A DNA stretch of 21,485 nt, from contig LRSR01004677.1 in the NCBI GenBank assembly GCA_001579985.1, positions 1-21,485 on the forward strand, written 5' to 3'. Position 1 is the stretch's first letter. Each line of letters begins with the position of its first letter. The DNA comes from Hypsibius dujardini. Taxonomy: Eukaryota; Tardigrada; Eutardigrada; Parachela; Hypsibiidae. Positions 10,120 to 18,830 of this stretch are shown here, piece by piece. Under the pieces are notes generated by a model. That model did not search any database, was not told where the DNA came from, and saw only the letters and a program-made list of their open reading frames with translations. Position numbers and translations under genes: made by a program.

Positions 10120-10319
10120 ATAACCGGGGACTTTGTGCTGTGATAGTATTGTTCAAGCAGCGGCGGGCGAGCTCCCGGACGCCGTCGAGCTGGTGTTAGG
10201 ACTATTACGTGAGAGCGCGTATTTACACGTGGCATGTCGTAAAACTGTGCACGGTTTCGGTCGTGAATTCGGTTATGTCCTAGTTTAGGAACAGTATTCA
10301 GATTTTAGAAATATCAATC

Positions 10320-10600
10320 ATTTCCGATTCAAAAAATTATTCTGAATCGATTGGCATTAGCCGAATTCCGATCGGAGGTCAGGGGGCGAGGTTACAGCGC
10401 TCTGATTGATCGTTTGCCCACAGCACTCCGATGGAAGTAACTTTTCCCGTTTCTGACCCAAAAAAATATTCTGAATCAATTGATATCAGCCAAATTTTAA
10501 TTCAAGGTCAGGGGGCGGAGCTACATCATTTTGGATGGTCGTTTAGCCACAGTACCAGATTACAATAACTTCGAAAATTTCTGATCCAAACAGTATTTCA
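10320..10600. repeat. Tandem repeat of about 128 bp, 2.2 copies
   Basis: Units start near 10320 (TTTCCGATTC), 10450 (TTTCTGACCC) and 10578 (TTTCTGATCC). Shared blocks include AT.TTCTGAATC, GGTCAGGGGGCG, a TTGGTCGTTT-like block and CCACAG. The units are well diverged, and the third is truncated. Confidence 0.7.
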
Positions 10601-10739
10601 TGACGCGCTGATACCGTTACCGTATCAAGCGATTAAGCATCGGTTAGCCAAAACGACTGTGAGCCTAACCACTGATCTGAGCGCGAGCGAGCGAAGCGAG
10701 CCGCCGCGAAGGGGATGGGTTTCAACGGCAGCATCTCTA

Positions 10740-10812
10740 AATGGGTTTTTTATGGGTTTTGATGGGTTTTGATGGGTTTTGAATGGCGCTACTGACGATG
10801 GGTTTTGAATGG
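10740..10812. repeat. GATGGGTTTT short tandem repeat
   Basis: Four clear ten-base units, with a further unit near 10798. Just upstream (10680-10710) is a GC-rich stretch with GAGCGAAGCGAGC. No gene is seen between 10601 and 11216; the short ORFs there match nothing. Confidence 0.8.
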
Positions 10813-10967
10813 CAACTCTGATCCAGATTCCCATGAGGGATGGGGCGCCAAGCGTGGGTGAGCGGTTGCGCCTTGTCTGTAGCTCCGGCCAGACATTGTC
10901 GCATTGTGGCGTTGGCACGAAGATCGAGACCGCCGTCCAGTCTTGCGCCGAATCTTTCGAAAAAATC

Positions 10968-10999
10968 CCGAAAACCCGAAAGAAGCTTTCGGGTTTCGG
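10968..10999. repeat. Short inverted repeat (hairpin)
   Basis: CCGAAAACCCGAAAG and CTTTCGGGTTTCGG form a 14-pair stem with one bulged A and a three-base loop. It is intergenic, between the convergent GT92 and HtrL/YibB genes. Its role is unknown. Confidence 0.6.
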
Positions 11000-11216
11000 T
11001 TCGATTCAGTTCGGGGAAAACGACTGTACTTATTTTATGAAGCGAAAAACTGTATAATGGCATGGCATTTGGACTTGTTAACTAAGATCATCACAGTTGA
11101 AAGACCACTTCGGACGGCGCTGTTCTGTGACCTCCGCGAAGCGCAAGATGTCTCAAATTTCTAGCTAATAAGATGTTTTTCGGTGAATAAAATCGCGGGA
11201 GTCGGGGGTCTCTGTC

Positions 11217-12050
11217 TTAGTCTTGGGACTCCTTCTGAATATCCTCCGTCGTCAAGGGCCGTTTAGAAAAATAATACTGCGTGTAAAACCAGGGATCACC
11301 TCCGTTTAAATACGATTCTGGTCGGACCCGCTTCACCAGCTCAGGGTGCATCATCGCGATGGACGACATAATGTTCTGATCCTTCCCGATGAATCGGCCG
11401 TCCTTCAGCATCAGCTCCATAGTGGAGTAGAAGAGCTTGTCGTACTTAATCAAGGCGCTAGCATGCCCGCCGAACATGGTCCCGCCCAGCCGGACCTCGT
11501 AGCGGAAGTCCTTGATGGGGACACCGTTGGCCGCGAGGGTATGGTCAGTCTTTGCAAAGTTGCCCATCTGGAGGAAGTAGACCCTGTCCCGGCCCAATAA
11601 GAGGGAGGTTGTGTTGGTGTCGGGATAGGTAGTGAGTTGTGTGGCCCTCCACGGATCGCGGAAGCAACCGATGTCGGTCCACATAAAATAGTCCGAGTCA
11701 AAGACATTGTCCTGAATAGCTTTCATGAGGAAGTGGATTTTCTCGTTCCAGACAATGTACACTTCAGGGGTGTGGTAGCTCTTTTCGGAGTCCACAGCAT
11801 GCTGCTCCTTGTACATTGCCATTCTAGAAAGAATAAGTTGTGGTGCTTTATGCTGAAGATGAATTTTGGCATCCAGGACAGTATCGTTTCGTGCATGGTT
11901 TACTACTATTACTACAGATAATCAGCCTGCGCAGCGTGTGTGGTCATAGCCTGCCTGTCGATCTCTATTCGCCTGTCTGCCCTCTAGCTTTTTGTCTTTA
12001 CTAATGTACGTCCGTTTAACTGTCTGCCTGTCTGTCTGTCTCTCTGTCTC

Positions 12051-12081
<31 letters not shown>

Positions 12082-12766
12082 GCCTGTTTGTCTTTCTGTC
12101 TGTCTGTCTTTCTGTCTGTCTGTTTGAGTGTCTGTTTGACTTTCTGGTTTGTTTCCATGTCTATCTATCCGTCTGCTCGTCTGTCTCGGTATATGTCTGT
12201 GTAACGGATGATCCGTCTGTCCGTCAGTTGAAATTTTTTGAAGCCAATTTTGAACAGTTATTTGACCATTTTTTTGTATTTTATACGAACAAATGGACAG
12301 ATTTCACTCACCTTTTTGCCTCAATCAGGTCAGCAAACGGGAGGACAATAATTTTAGTCCGATCCATGAACTTTTCGCGATGTTTCCTGATCTGTGGAGC
12401 GGACTGTTCATCGGTAAATACGTACAGATGACAAGGTATCCCGGCCAGGAAGTTGGGCATCCATTGGTCGTACTCGGTGCTCTTGTGTTTGGACGGAATT
12501 TTGTAGTAGGCCGAGACTACCGTCACCGGTCGGTTCACCAGAACGGGCCTCGAGTATTCGGACAGTTTCTGCGTGAGTTCCGGCTGGATGAGCCCGGAGT
12601 AGGAACCCTCGTCAGCGGGGTCGACCGTCGCCTTGTTGTTAGACGTGAAATGTGCGAAAAGCAAGATCAAACAGATGAGAACGACCAAAATGACCACAAA
12701 CTTAGTCGTTGGCCTCAGAGGGCTCAGGGTTCGCCACTTTTGTGACAGATCACCCGTCGATTTCAT
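11217..12766 (-). CDS. HtrL/YibB-family protein, predicted glycosyltransferase-like, type II membrane
   Basis: Two-exon model on the - strand: exon 1 12766-12312, exon 2 11823-11217, 353 aa. The donor GTGAGT begins at 12311 and the acceptor TTTCTAG ends at 11824. The split codon gives IEAK-R-MAMYKEQ, matching the neighbour paralogue. The ATG at 12766 aligns with the paralogue's start; upstream the frame opens only via TTG. Residues 23-40 are a signal anchor, about 41-80 a short stem. The domain starts with VTVVSAYYKIPSKHKSTEY, then LYVFTDE, IIVLPF and, in exon 2, a WTDIGCFRD block (D202, G204), GGHASAL and a KDQNIMSS block. E. coli HtrL/YibB lies by the LPS-core genes and its activity is not established; the GT-A-like reading is inference. 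About two thirds of exon 2 is identical to the gene at 13873-15491. No disruption seen. Confidence 0.82.
12021..12146. repeat. CTGT tetranucleotide microsatellite in an HtrL/YibB intron
   Basis: An imperfect CTGT array with CTCT and TTCT variants lies inside the 488-base intron 11824-12311. The C-rich strand is + although the gene is on -. Frames open across it are low-complexity artefacts. Confidence 0.9.
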
Positions 12767-13175
12767 CGTCAGAGGAGGCAAGCAACGCAGCGGGATATGA
12801 AATGGCAAAGGAACACAGCTGTTGTGATGATAGATGGACTAAACTCTGACCGAATATGAGGTCCCATAAAAACATTAAAACGCGTGGACCATGCGCGAGC
12901 AGAGAGCCTTAGTACGAAAGACGGCGGGGAGGAAATACGGCGAATATTACTGAGCAGCATCGTGTTTGCTCAGCAGACGATAAAGTTTTGTGATAGCGGC
13001 CACCAGCGAGCAGCCTTATCGGTGGTGTCAAAGGCTTCGGAACTCGTAATAAGATGCATCCGGTCCGAGAGGGAATCAATGGTGCCTCCGAACTTCGTGT
13101 CAGAGTGTCGTAATAAAACTGGAATCACGACCTAATTGTTCACACGCTTCGGATATACGATAAAGGTGCTCTTGG
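12767..13175. other. 5' flank of the first HtrL/YibB gene, no gene seen
   Basis: This 409-base stretch lies upstream of the - strand start codon at 12766 and should contain its promoter. I see no clear TATA element or recognisable ORF. It does not align obviously with the 5' flank of the neighbouring paralogue, unlike that gene's own duplicated copy. Confidence 0.4.
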
Positions 13176-13455
13176 AAGCGGTCTTATCTTTCGATAAGAC
13201 CGGCGACCTTCCGCACTAACCGTGGGTCTCCAGGTTGATCCATCAGCTATCCGGAGAAACCGGTAACCTTCCGTTCTGACCGGCGGTCTTCTGAACACCC
13301 CGTCAACCTACCAGGGTACCGGGACAACCTCCAAGGCTAGTCATTGATCTTCCGGTAAACCTTTCAGAAGAAACCTTTTAGGAATAACCATCGGTCTTTT
13401 AAGTACACCGTCAATCTTCAAGAGAATCCAGTAACTTCCAAGACTAATTGAATAA
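13176..13455. repeat. Degenerate 20-bp tandem repeat, about 13 units
   Basis: The stretch divides into roughly 20-base steps, each starting CCGG/CCGT/CCAG and containing a CTTCC or TCTTC core, with ends such as ACTAA. Two steps are shortened to about 14 bases. At its left edge CGGTCTTATC and GATAAGACCG (13179-13202) form a perfect ten-pair stem with a TTTC loop. The array looks old. Confidence 0.65.
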
Positions 13456-13500
13456 CCAGAATCACAGCAAAATGCGACAGGGTAAGATTAGACCAGCGAG

Positions 13501-13832
13501 TGCAATGGTACGCAACGGTACCAATGATACGCAATGGTACCAATGGTACCAATGATACGCAATGGTACCAATGGTACCAATAGTACCGATGGTACGCAAT
13601 GGTACCAATGGTACCAATAGTACCGATGGTACGCAATGGTACCAATGGTACCAATGGTACGCAATGGTACCAATAGAACGCAATGGTACCAATGGTACCG
13701 ATGGTACCAAATGGTATGCAATGGTACCGATGGTACGCAATGGTACCAATGGTACGCAATGGTAACAATGGTAACAATGGTAGGCGATGGTACCGATGGT
13801 ACGCAATGGTACGCAACGGTACCAATGGTACC
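13501..13832. repeat. GGTACC-rich minisatellite (9-10 bp units)
   Basis: More than thirty units of the type AATGGTACC or GATGGTACGC run for over 300 bases. They start about 40 bases past the stop codon of the - strand HtrL/YibB gene at 13873. The array is open in several frames on both strands, encoding Asn-Gly-Thr on + and Trp-Tyr-His-type peptides on -. I treat it as non-coding. GGTACC is self-complementary, so the array is full of short palindromes. Confidence 0.9.
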
Positions 13833-13871
13833 CATTCATTTCATGTCAACGAAACAACAGATAATCTGGTA

Positions 13872-13877
13872 TTTATT
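13872..13877 (-). terminator. AATAAA signal overlapping the stop codon
   Basis: On the - strand the last codon, the stop codon and the next base read CAATAAA, so the hexamer AATAAA contains the TAA stop (13875-13873). If used, the 3' UTR would be only some tens of bases and would end before the GGTACC array. No better signal lies between the stop and that array. Confidence 0.45.
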
Positions 13878-15491
13878 GTTCCATTTCTTCTAGGGTTAGA
13901 TTACGTTTAGAAAAATAGTACTGTGAATACCACCAGGGATTACCGCCATCAAGATACGGCCGAGGCTTGACCAGCTTGACCAGCTCCGGGTACATCACTG
14001 CCACCGACGACATGATATTCTGCTCCTTCCCGATGAAGCGTCCTTCCTTCCGCATCAGTTCCATCGTCTCGTAATACCGCTTATCGTACATCCTCAGCGC
14101 ACTGACATGTCCCCCGAAGATTGTGGCAGCCAGTCTGACGTCATACCGAAAATCCTTCAGCGGAAGACCGTTCGCGCCTAGTTTTCGGTCCTCGGCCATA
14201 AACGCGCCCATTTCCAAGAAGAACACTTTTTTAGTTCCCAGTAACTGAAGGGTCGTTTTGGTGTCGGGAAACGTCGTGACCAGTTTCGTTCTCTCGGCAT
14301 CGCGGAAACATCCCGAATCGGTCCAGAGGAAGAAGTCCGAGTCGAAAACGTTGTCTTGAATGGATTTCATCAGGAAGTGGACTTTCTCATTCCACACCAC
14401 GTAGACCTGTGGCGTCTGGTAGCCGTTCTCGTGGTCCATCCGATGTTGCTCCTGATACATTTTCATCCTGGAAGGTGACACCTTTTCATGGTGGATAAAT
14501 TTGCTTAAATTAAGGAATCAGGTTGGGAGCAGAACGAAACATTGTCGACCTTCACATTAAATTACCACGAATTTCTTTTTCTAACGATTTCAGTCAATTT
14601 CTCTTTCTCTTAATTAGTTGTATACAAATAATTACCAGTTTGCTATCATCAGCGCTAAGGTTGACAGAACTCGATTAAGCTTCCTTAAATTGCTCAGTTT
14701 AGCTTAGCGCTGATGTGCATCTCTCGAATCGGGTAGTTTCCCTTTTCCAAGAAGCAAACAATCCTGCCTCTATAAAATGCATAAGAATGTTTAGACGTAT
14801 GCACATACCTTTTCGCCTCAATTAGCTCCGAAAAGGGGATGACAATAATCTTTGTTCTATTCATGAACGGACCCCTCAGATCGGTCACACGAGCCACCGA
14901 CGCTTCATCCGTGAAAACATAAAGATGGCACGGTATGGTGGGCAGGAAGTTGCCGATCCATTCGTCGTATTCGGTGCTTTTGTGCTTGGAAGGGATCTTG
15001 TAGTACGCGGTCACAACGGTCACCGGTTTGTCGAGACGGACCGTCCTCTGGTCACGGTTGATTACTAAAGACTCATCCTGCTTTTTCGGCGCGAAAATCC
15101 CCGGCAGATAGTACCGCATACCCTCCGACAGACGGTTCTCTGCAGCAGCCGACGTTTCTCTCGGAGGGTCAGCGGTCAACGGTCGATCAACGGACGGACG
15201 GTCAACGGACGGACGGTCAACGGAAGGACGGTCAACGGACGGACGGTCAACGGGCGGACGGTCAACGGACGGACGGTCAACGGGCGGACGGTCAACGGAC
15301 GGACGGTCAACGGACGGACGGTCAGCGGACGGACGGTCAATGGACGGACGGTCAACGGACGGACGGTCAGCGGAGTAGTGAGTCAACATTAAAGTCAGAA
15401 CAATAAATGACACTAGCGTGAGGAGAATTTTGGTCGTTGGTCGGAGGGGCTTGACGGTCCGCCATACTTGGGGAAGGTCTCCCGGTTTCAT
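13873..15491 (-). CDS. HtrL/YibB-family protein with pentapeptide-repeat stem, type II membrane
   Basis: Two-exon model on the - strand: exon 1 15491-14809, exon 2 14467-13873, 425 aa. The donor GTATGT begins at 14808 and the acceptor TTCCAG ends at 14468. The junction IEAK-R-MKMYQEQ is at the same codon and phase as in the gene at 11217-12766, so the two are tandem duplicates. The start is set by alignment (MKPGDLPQVWR against MKSTGDLSQKWR); an in-frame ATG at 15545 would add 18 residues. Residues 22-38 are the membrane anchor. Residues 42-106 are 13 tandem DRPSV-type pentapeptides forming a long acidic/basic stem. The conserved domain begins near VTVVTAYYKIPSKHKSTEY and includes WTDSGCFRD (D278, G280) and EQNIMSS. 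A polyadenylation-type AATAAA overlaps the stop codon. The exact activity is unknown. Confidence 0.83.
15174..15368 (-). repeat. Coding 15-bp minisatellite (DRPSV stem repeat)
   Basis: Thirteen 15-base units on the coding strand read GAC-CGT-CCG-TCC-GTT with few changes. They encode Asp-Arg-Pro-Ser-Val and the variants DRPSI, DRPSA, DRPPV and DRPLT. Each unit is essentially three CCGT words plus TGA, the same word as the surrounding microsatellites. Confidence 0.92.
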
Positions 15492-15707
15492 GTTAAAGAA
15501 AAGCGCAAGAATTATAGGATGTGAAAGGTGATTTGTGCGTACCATGCGCGTTATTTGCACCGCGTTAAGCTTCAAGCGAGTTCGCACTTGACATTTTTTT
15601 CAGCCGCACATATAATTAGTTGTCTGGCGCGAAAAAGACGGTCTGGTCACTTAGAATTCAGCTCAACCGTTTCACATGCTAGAGCCATATGGCGCAATTA
15701 GCATGCA
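15492..15707 (-). promoter_or_regulatory. Likely promoter and 5' UTR of the second HtrL/YibB gene
   Basis: A TATA-like stretch (AATTATATG on -, near 15604-15612) lies about 115 bases before the start codon. Between them are two upstream ATGs: one at 15594 opens a 9-codon ORF ending in TAA, the other at 15545 is in frame with the gene. The whole stretch is duplicated with about 90% identity at about 16494-16711, where the TATA-like word is ATTATTTATG. From 15708 to 16031 I see no gene. Confidence 0.45.
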
Positions 15708-16031
15708 GCCACTTCTTTGACAATATCCAAATGTTTTGACTTTCGAAATAGTTTCAGTAGACCAGAACTAGCACATTGACCGTAAGGTACAAATGAGTGC
15801 AAAACCCGCAAATGATGCTTTTTTGAAACTTACGGTGGCACCCAACCGTTTCACCGACACTTCACTCATTGTTGGGGACATCTGCATACCTTTAGTGCCC
15901 TCCTTCGCCATAGCTCGTTCTAAACTGGATAACCACACCAACTTCCGACTATCCTGAAATAGCATGAACGAAGAGTGGAGATGTTGCTACTCAGCCAACG
16001 GTCGTTCCATGCTCTCGACCCTCCGTTGGAA

Positions 16032-16188
16032 GTCCATCCGTTCGTCCGTCCGTCCATCCGTCCACCCGTCCATCCGTCCATCCGTCCGTCCATCCGTCCA
16101 TCCGTTCATCCGTCCGTCCATCCGTCCGTTCATCCATCTGTCCATCCGTCCGTCCATCCGTCCGTCCGTCCGTCCGTCCGTCCGTTTG
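16032..16188. repeat. CCGT/CCAT tetranucleotide microsatellite
   Basis: An imperfect array of TCCGTCCA and TCCG words lies between the second HtrL/YibB gene and its decayed duplicate. The open frames across it (Pro-Ser-Val-His/Arg) are repeat artefacts. Confidence 0.9.
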
Positions 16189-16263
16189 TTACAACGCCCA
16201 TTCTCTTATCCGCTTTCCCGTTCGCTTGGTAGTCGTTCCCTTCGACTATCCGTCTGATACCCG
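16181..16263. repeat. 83-bp direct repeat, left copy (pair at 17011-17093)
   Basis: TCCGT followed by a TATCCGCT..CCCG block, AGTCGTT, CCTTCGACTATCCGTCTGAT and ACCCG recurs at 17011-17093 with a constant 830-base offset and high identity. The left copy abuts the HtrL/YibB fragment directly; the right copy does not. Confidence 0.8.
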
Positions 16264-16493
16264 TATACTCTCCGACAGACGGTTTTCTGCAGCAGCCGAC
16301 ATTTCTCCCGGAGGGTCAACGATCAACGGTCGGTCAACGGTCAACGGTCGATCAACGGACGGACAGTCAGCGGAGTAGTGACTCAACATTAAAGTCAGAA
16401 CAATAAATGACACTAGCGTGAGGAGAATTTCGGTCGCTAGTCGAAAGGGGTTGACGGTCCGCCATTTTTGGGGAAGGTCTCCCGCGGTCTCAT
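16262..16493 (-). pseudogene. Decayed 5' fragment of a third HtrL/YibB copy
   Basis: Homologous to exon 1 of the gene at 13873-15491 (its 15115-15491), with the upstream flank also duplicated as far as 16711. It retains the start codon (16493-16491) and the membrane-anchor coding stretch. Relative to the intact gene it has two extra bases in the third to fifth codons (ACCGCGGGAGACC against ACCGGGAGACC), which shift the frame and bring an early TAG. The 15-bp stem array is collapsed to a few degenerate units, making the fragment about 143 bases shorter. Homology stops before the conserved domain, so no enzyme can be made from it. Confidence 0.85.
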
Positions 16494-16780
16494 GTTAAAG
16501 AAATCGCATATTTTGTGTGAGTTGTGAAAGATGATTTGTGCGTATTCATACGCGTTATTTGCTCCGCGTTCAGCTTCGAACAAGGTCGCACTTCGCATTT
16601 TTTTCAGCTGCATAAATAATGAGTTATCTCGGGCGAAAAAGATGGTCTGGTCACTTAAAATTCAGCTCAACCAATGCACATGCTACAGCCATATGGCGCA
16701 ATTAGCATGCATTAGGGTCTTCCGCTCATCTGTACTAAGCATCAAACCAGTCTCGTTTTTCCGTGCCATTAGGCTGCTTT

Positions 16781-17370
16781 TCCGCCCATTCATCCGTTCA
16801 TCCGTTCCTTCGTTCCTCCATCGGTCTCATCGCCAGTATTTAACCTCCCACTTCCCTTCTTCCACCCTTCCTCTTGCACTCCGTCCGTCCGTCCTGTATC
16901 TATGCGTCTTATCCTCCGTCCGTCCGTCCGTCCGTCGGTCCATCAGTCGGTTCGTCCGTAGGTTCGTCCGTAGGTTCGCAGGTCCGTCCGTCCGTCCGTC
17001 AATCCGTCGGTCCGTCCGTTATAACGTCCGTTCTCTCATCCGCTGTCCCGTCCGCTTGGCAGTCGTTTCCTTCGACTATCCGTCTGATACCCGAATGCTC
17101 CGTCGGTCATCCGCTCTTCCGTCCGTCCGGAACTCGTCCGTCCGGCATCTTGTCCATCCGTCTCAATGTCATCCTTTGCAAATACAATTCGGGTATACTA
17201 GTCATTCCTTACGGTGTGGGATTATGTACACTGCCTGCCGTCCGTCTCTCGGTCCGTCAGTGAGTCCGTCCGTCGACTCCGATATCTGTCCTATCATCTA
17301 TCCTGCCATGAAATTGTTCTATCCGTTTGTCCGTCTAATACACCCTGACGCTCTGCCGCCCATTAACCGT
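16781..17370. repeat. Degenerate CCGT-rich stretch
   Basis: CCGT words, clustered at 16879-17035 and scattered onward, fade gradually; the right copy of the 83-bp repeat (17011-17093) is embedded here. An open frame of 280 codons across 16531-17373 is Ser/Val/Arg/Pro-rich and repeat-derived, with no recognisable domain. 17371-17681 holds no gene; a 23-base motif ending GCACTTGAATAA at 17651 has a diverged neighbour copy at 17600. Confidence 0.75.
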
Positions 17371-17681
17371 TGATCCATTTACATCACTTACCCAAGGTCG
17401 GTCTAACTTGGGAAGGGTTTCAAAGGGCAAATTCAGAATACCCTCTCACTATTTGTTTGACATAGTTCCCATATTTATAATGAACAAAAAGATTTATTTC
17501 GCCGTTGTGGTACCAGACAATTTTTGTTGTCGGAATTTCAAAGTTTCAAATTACTGTGCGAAGTTCAAACGCTTCACTGTTAATCGATTGATTGACTGAT
17601 TTCTGTATTCACCACTTAAATAGGTCTTAATAAAAAACATGTCCAAGTGATTCTGAATTCGGCACTTGAATAACTCCTCGA

Positions 17682-18830
17682 CTAACTCGGGAAGTGGCGG
17701 AGATTTGCCCTCGCTTTTAGGGTGGGGTTTTTTTTACTGATACTTGTTAATATATCATGATTTTTCATAGGGGTCTCATCGGTGCAAATACATTTGCAGG
17801 TTCAGAAAAAAATGGGGAAGAAAAAAAGAATCTCTGCCAGTTTGTGCTACGTGCCGGCGCTTGATTGATCGATCATTTGACAACTTGCTCGAAATTTTAT
17901 TTTTTCAAAAACTTTTCGGAATTTTACTGAACGTGAACACATTCTTAAAATTCACTAGAAACCGCTAGCAAGATAAAAAAATAAATAAGAATTTTTTCGT
18001 CTAACCGGAACACCTTGAGAAAATATAAAAGGAAACAGCGTAGTGGTTCCCAGCACGCTGTGTGATAATGCCAAGTTTTAAAATCAGCGGCACCGGTTGA
18101 TTGGTTCTCGAAATTTTATTTTTTCAAAACTTTTCAGTATTTTACTGAACGTGAACACATTCTTAAAATTTACTAAAAACCTTCGAATATGAGTGATTTC
18201 CTAGACAGAAGACTGCACGCTTTTTTTCCATGTTGATGTGTCATCCATTGAGATGCGGGAAATGTACGTCAGAACATGGAAAAAAGCGTGCAGTCTTTTG
18301 TCCAGCAAATCACTCATACCATGATTTCGAAATTTGAATTTACAACCACTGCTGCAACTGCACGCGTTATTTCATTTGTTTCCCCCCGTTTTCCGATCCT
18401 GTTTGCAAACGTTAATGTTTTTATTTCAAACAAATACGTTCATGTAATAATACAGATTATATTAACGCTGTCGTTTCATTTTTCATTTTCTCAAGGTGTT
18501 CCAGTTGGTGGGAAATTTTTTAATTTGTATTTCCTACCTCGCTGAAGGTTTTTAGTAAATTTTAAAAATGTTTTTACGTTCAGTAAAATACTGAAAAGTT
18601 TTTGATAAAATGAAATTTCGAGCAAGTTGTCAAATGATCGATCAATCAAGCGCCGGCACGTAGGACAAACTGGCAGAGATTCTTTTTTTCTTCCCCATTT
18701 TTTCCTGAACCTGCAAATGTATTTGCACCGATGAGACCCCTATGAAAAATCATGCTTTATAATATCAAGTATCAGTAAAAAAAACCCCACCCTAAAAGCG
18801 AGGGGAAACCTCCGCCACTTCCCGAGTTAG
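17682..18830. mobile_element. Foldback/MITE-like element with long terminal inverted repeats
   Basis: CTAACTCGGGAAGTGGCGGA at 17682 is matched by its complement ending at 18830, and complementarity continues inward for over 300 bases on each side. Matched inner blocks include the runs near TGGGGAAG/CTTCCCCA, GATCGATCATTTGACAACTT and GGAACACCTTGAGAAAAT (18006-18025 against 18484-18502). The left arm also contains a direct repeat (17890-17963 and 18109-18181). The centre is a tight hairpin. No transposase ORF is present, so it is non-autonomous. No target-site duplication is obvious. Confidence 0.8.
18189..18317. repeat. Central near-perfect hairpin of the foldback element
   Basis: Arms 18189-18234 and 18273-18317 pair over about 45 bases with three mismatches and one indel, around a 38-base loop. 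The hairpin centre (about 18253) coincides with the centre of the whole element (about 18256), so it is the innermost part of one large palindrome. Confidence 0.85.

Noticed and set aside
10990-11020. tRNA T-loop-like GGTTCGATTC
   Set aside because: No acceptor stem, D-loop or anticodon arm can be placed around it; it belongs to the hairpin at 10968-10999 and its flank.
13418-13910. Overlapping ORFs up to 135 codons across the GGTACC array
   Set aside because: The array is stop-free in several frames simply because of its unit; no frame has a domain or a start context of note.
16531-17373. 280-codon + strand ORF
   Set aside because: Rich in Ser, Val, Arg and Pro from degenerate CCGT repeats, with no recognisable domain; it begins inside the duplicated HtrL/YibB flank.
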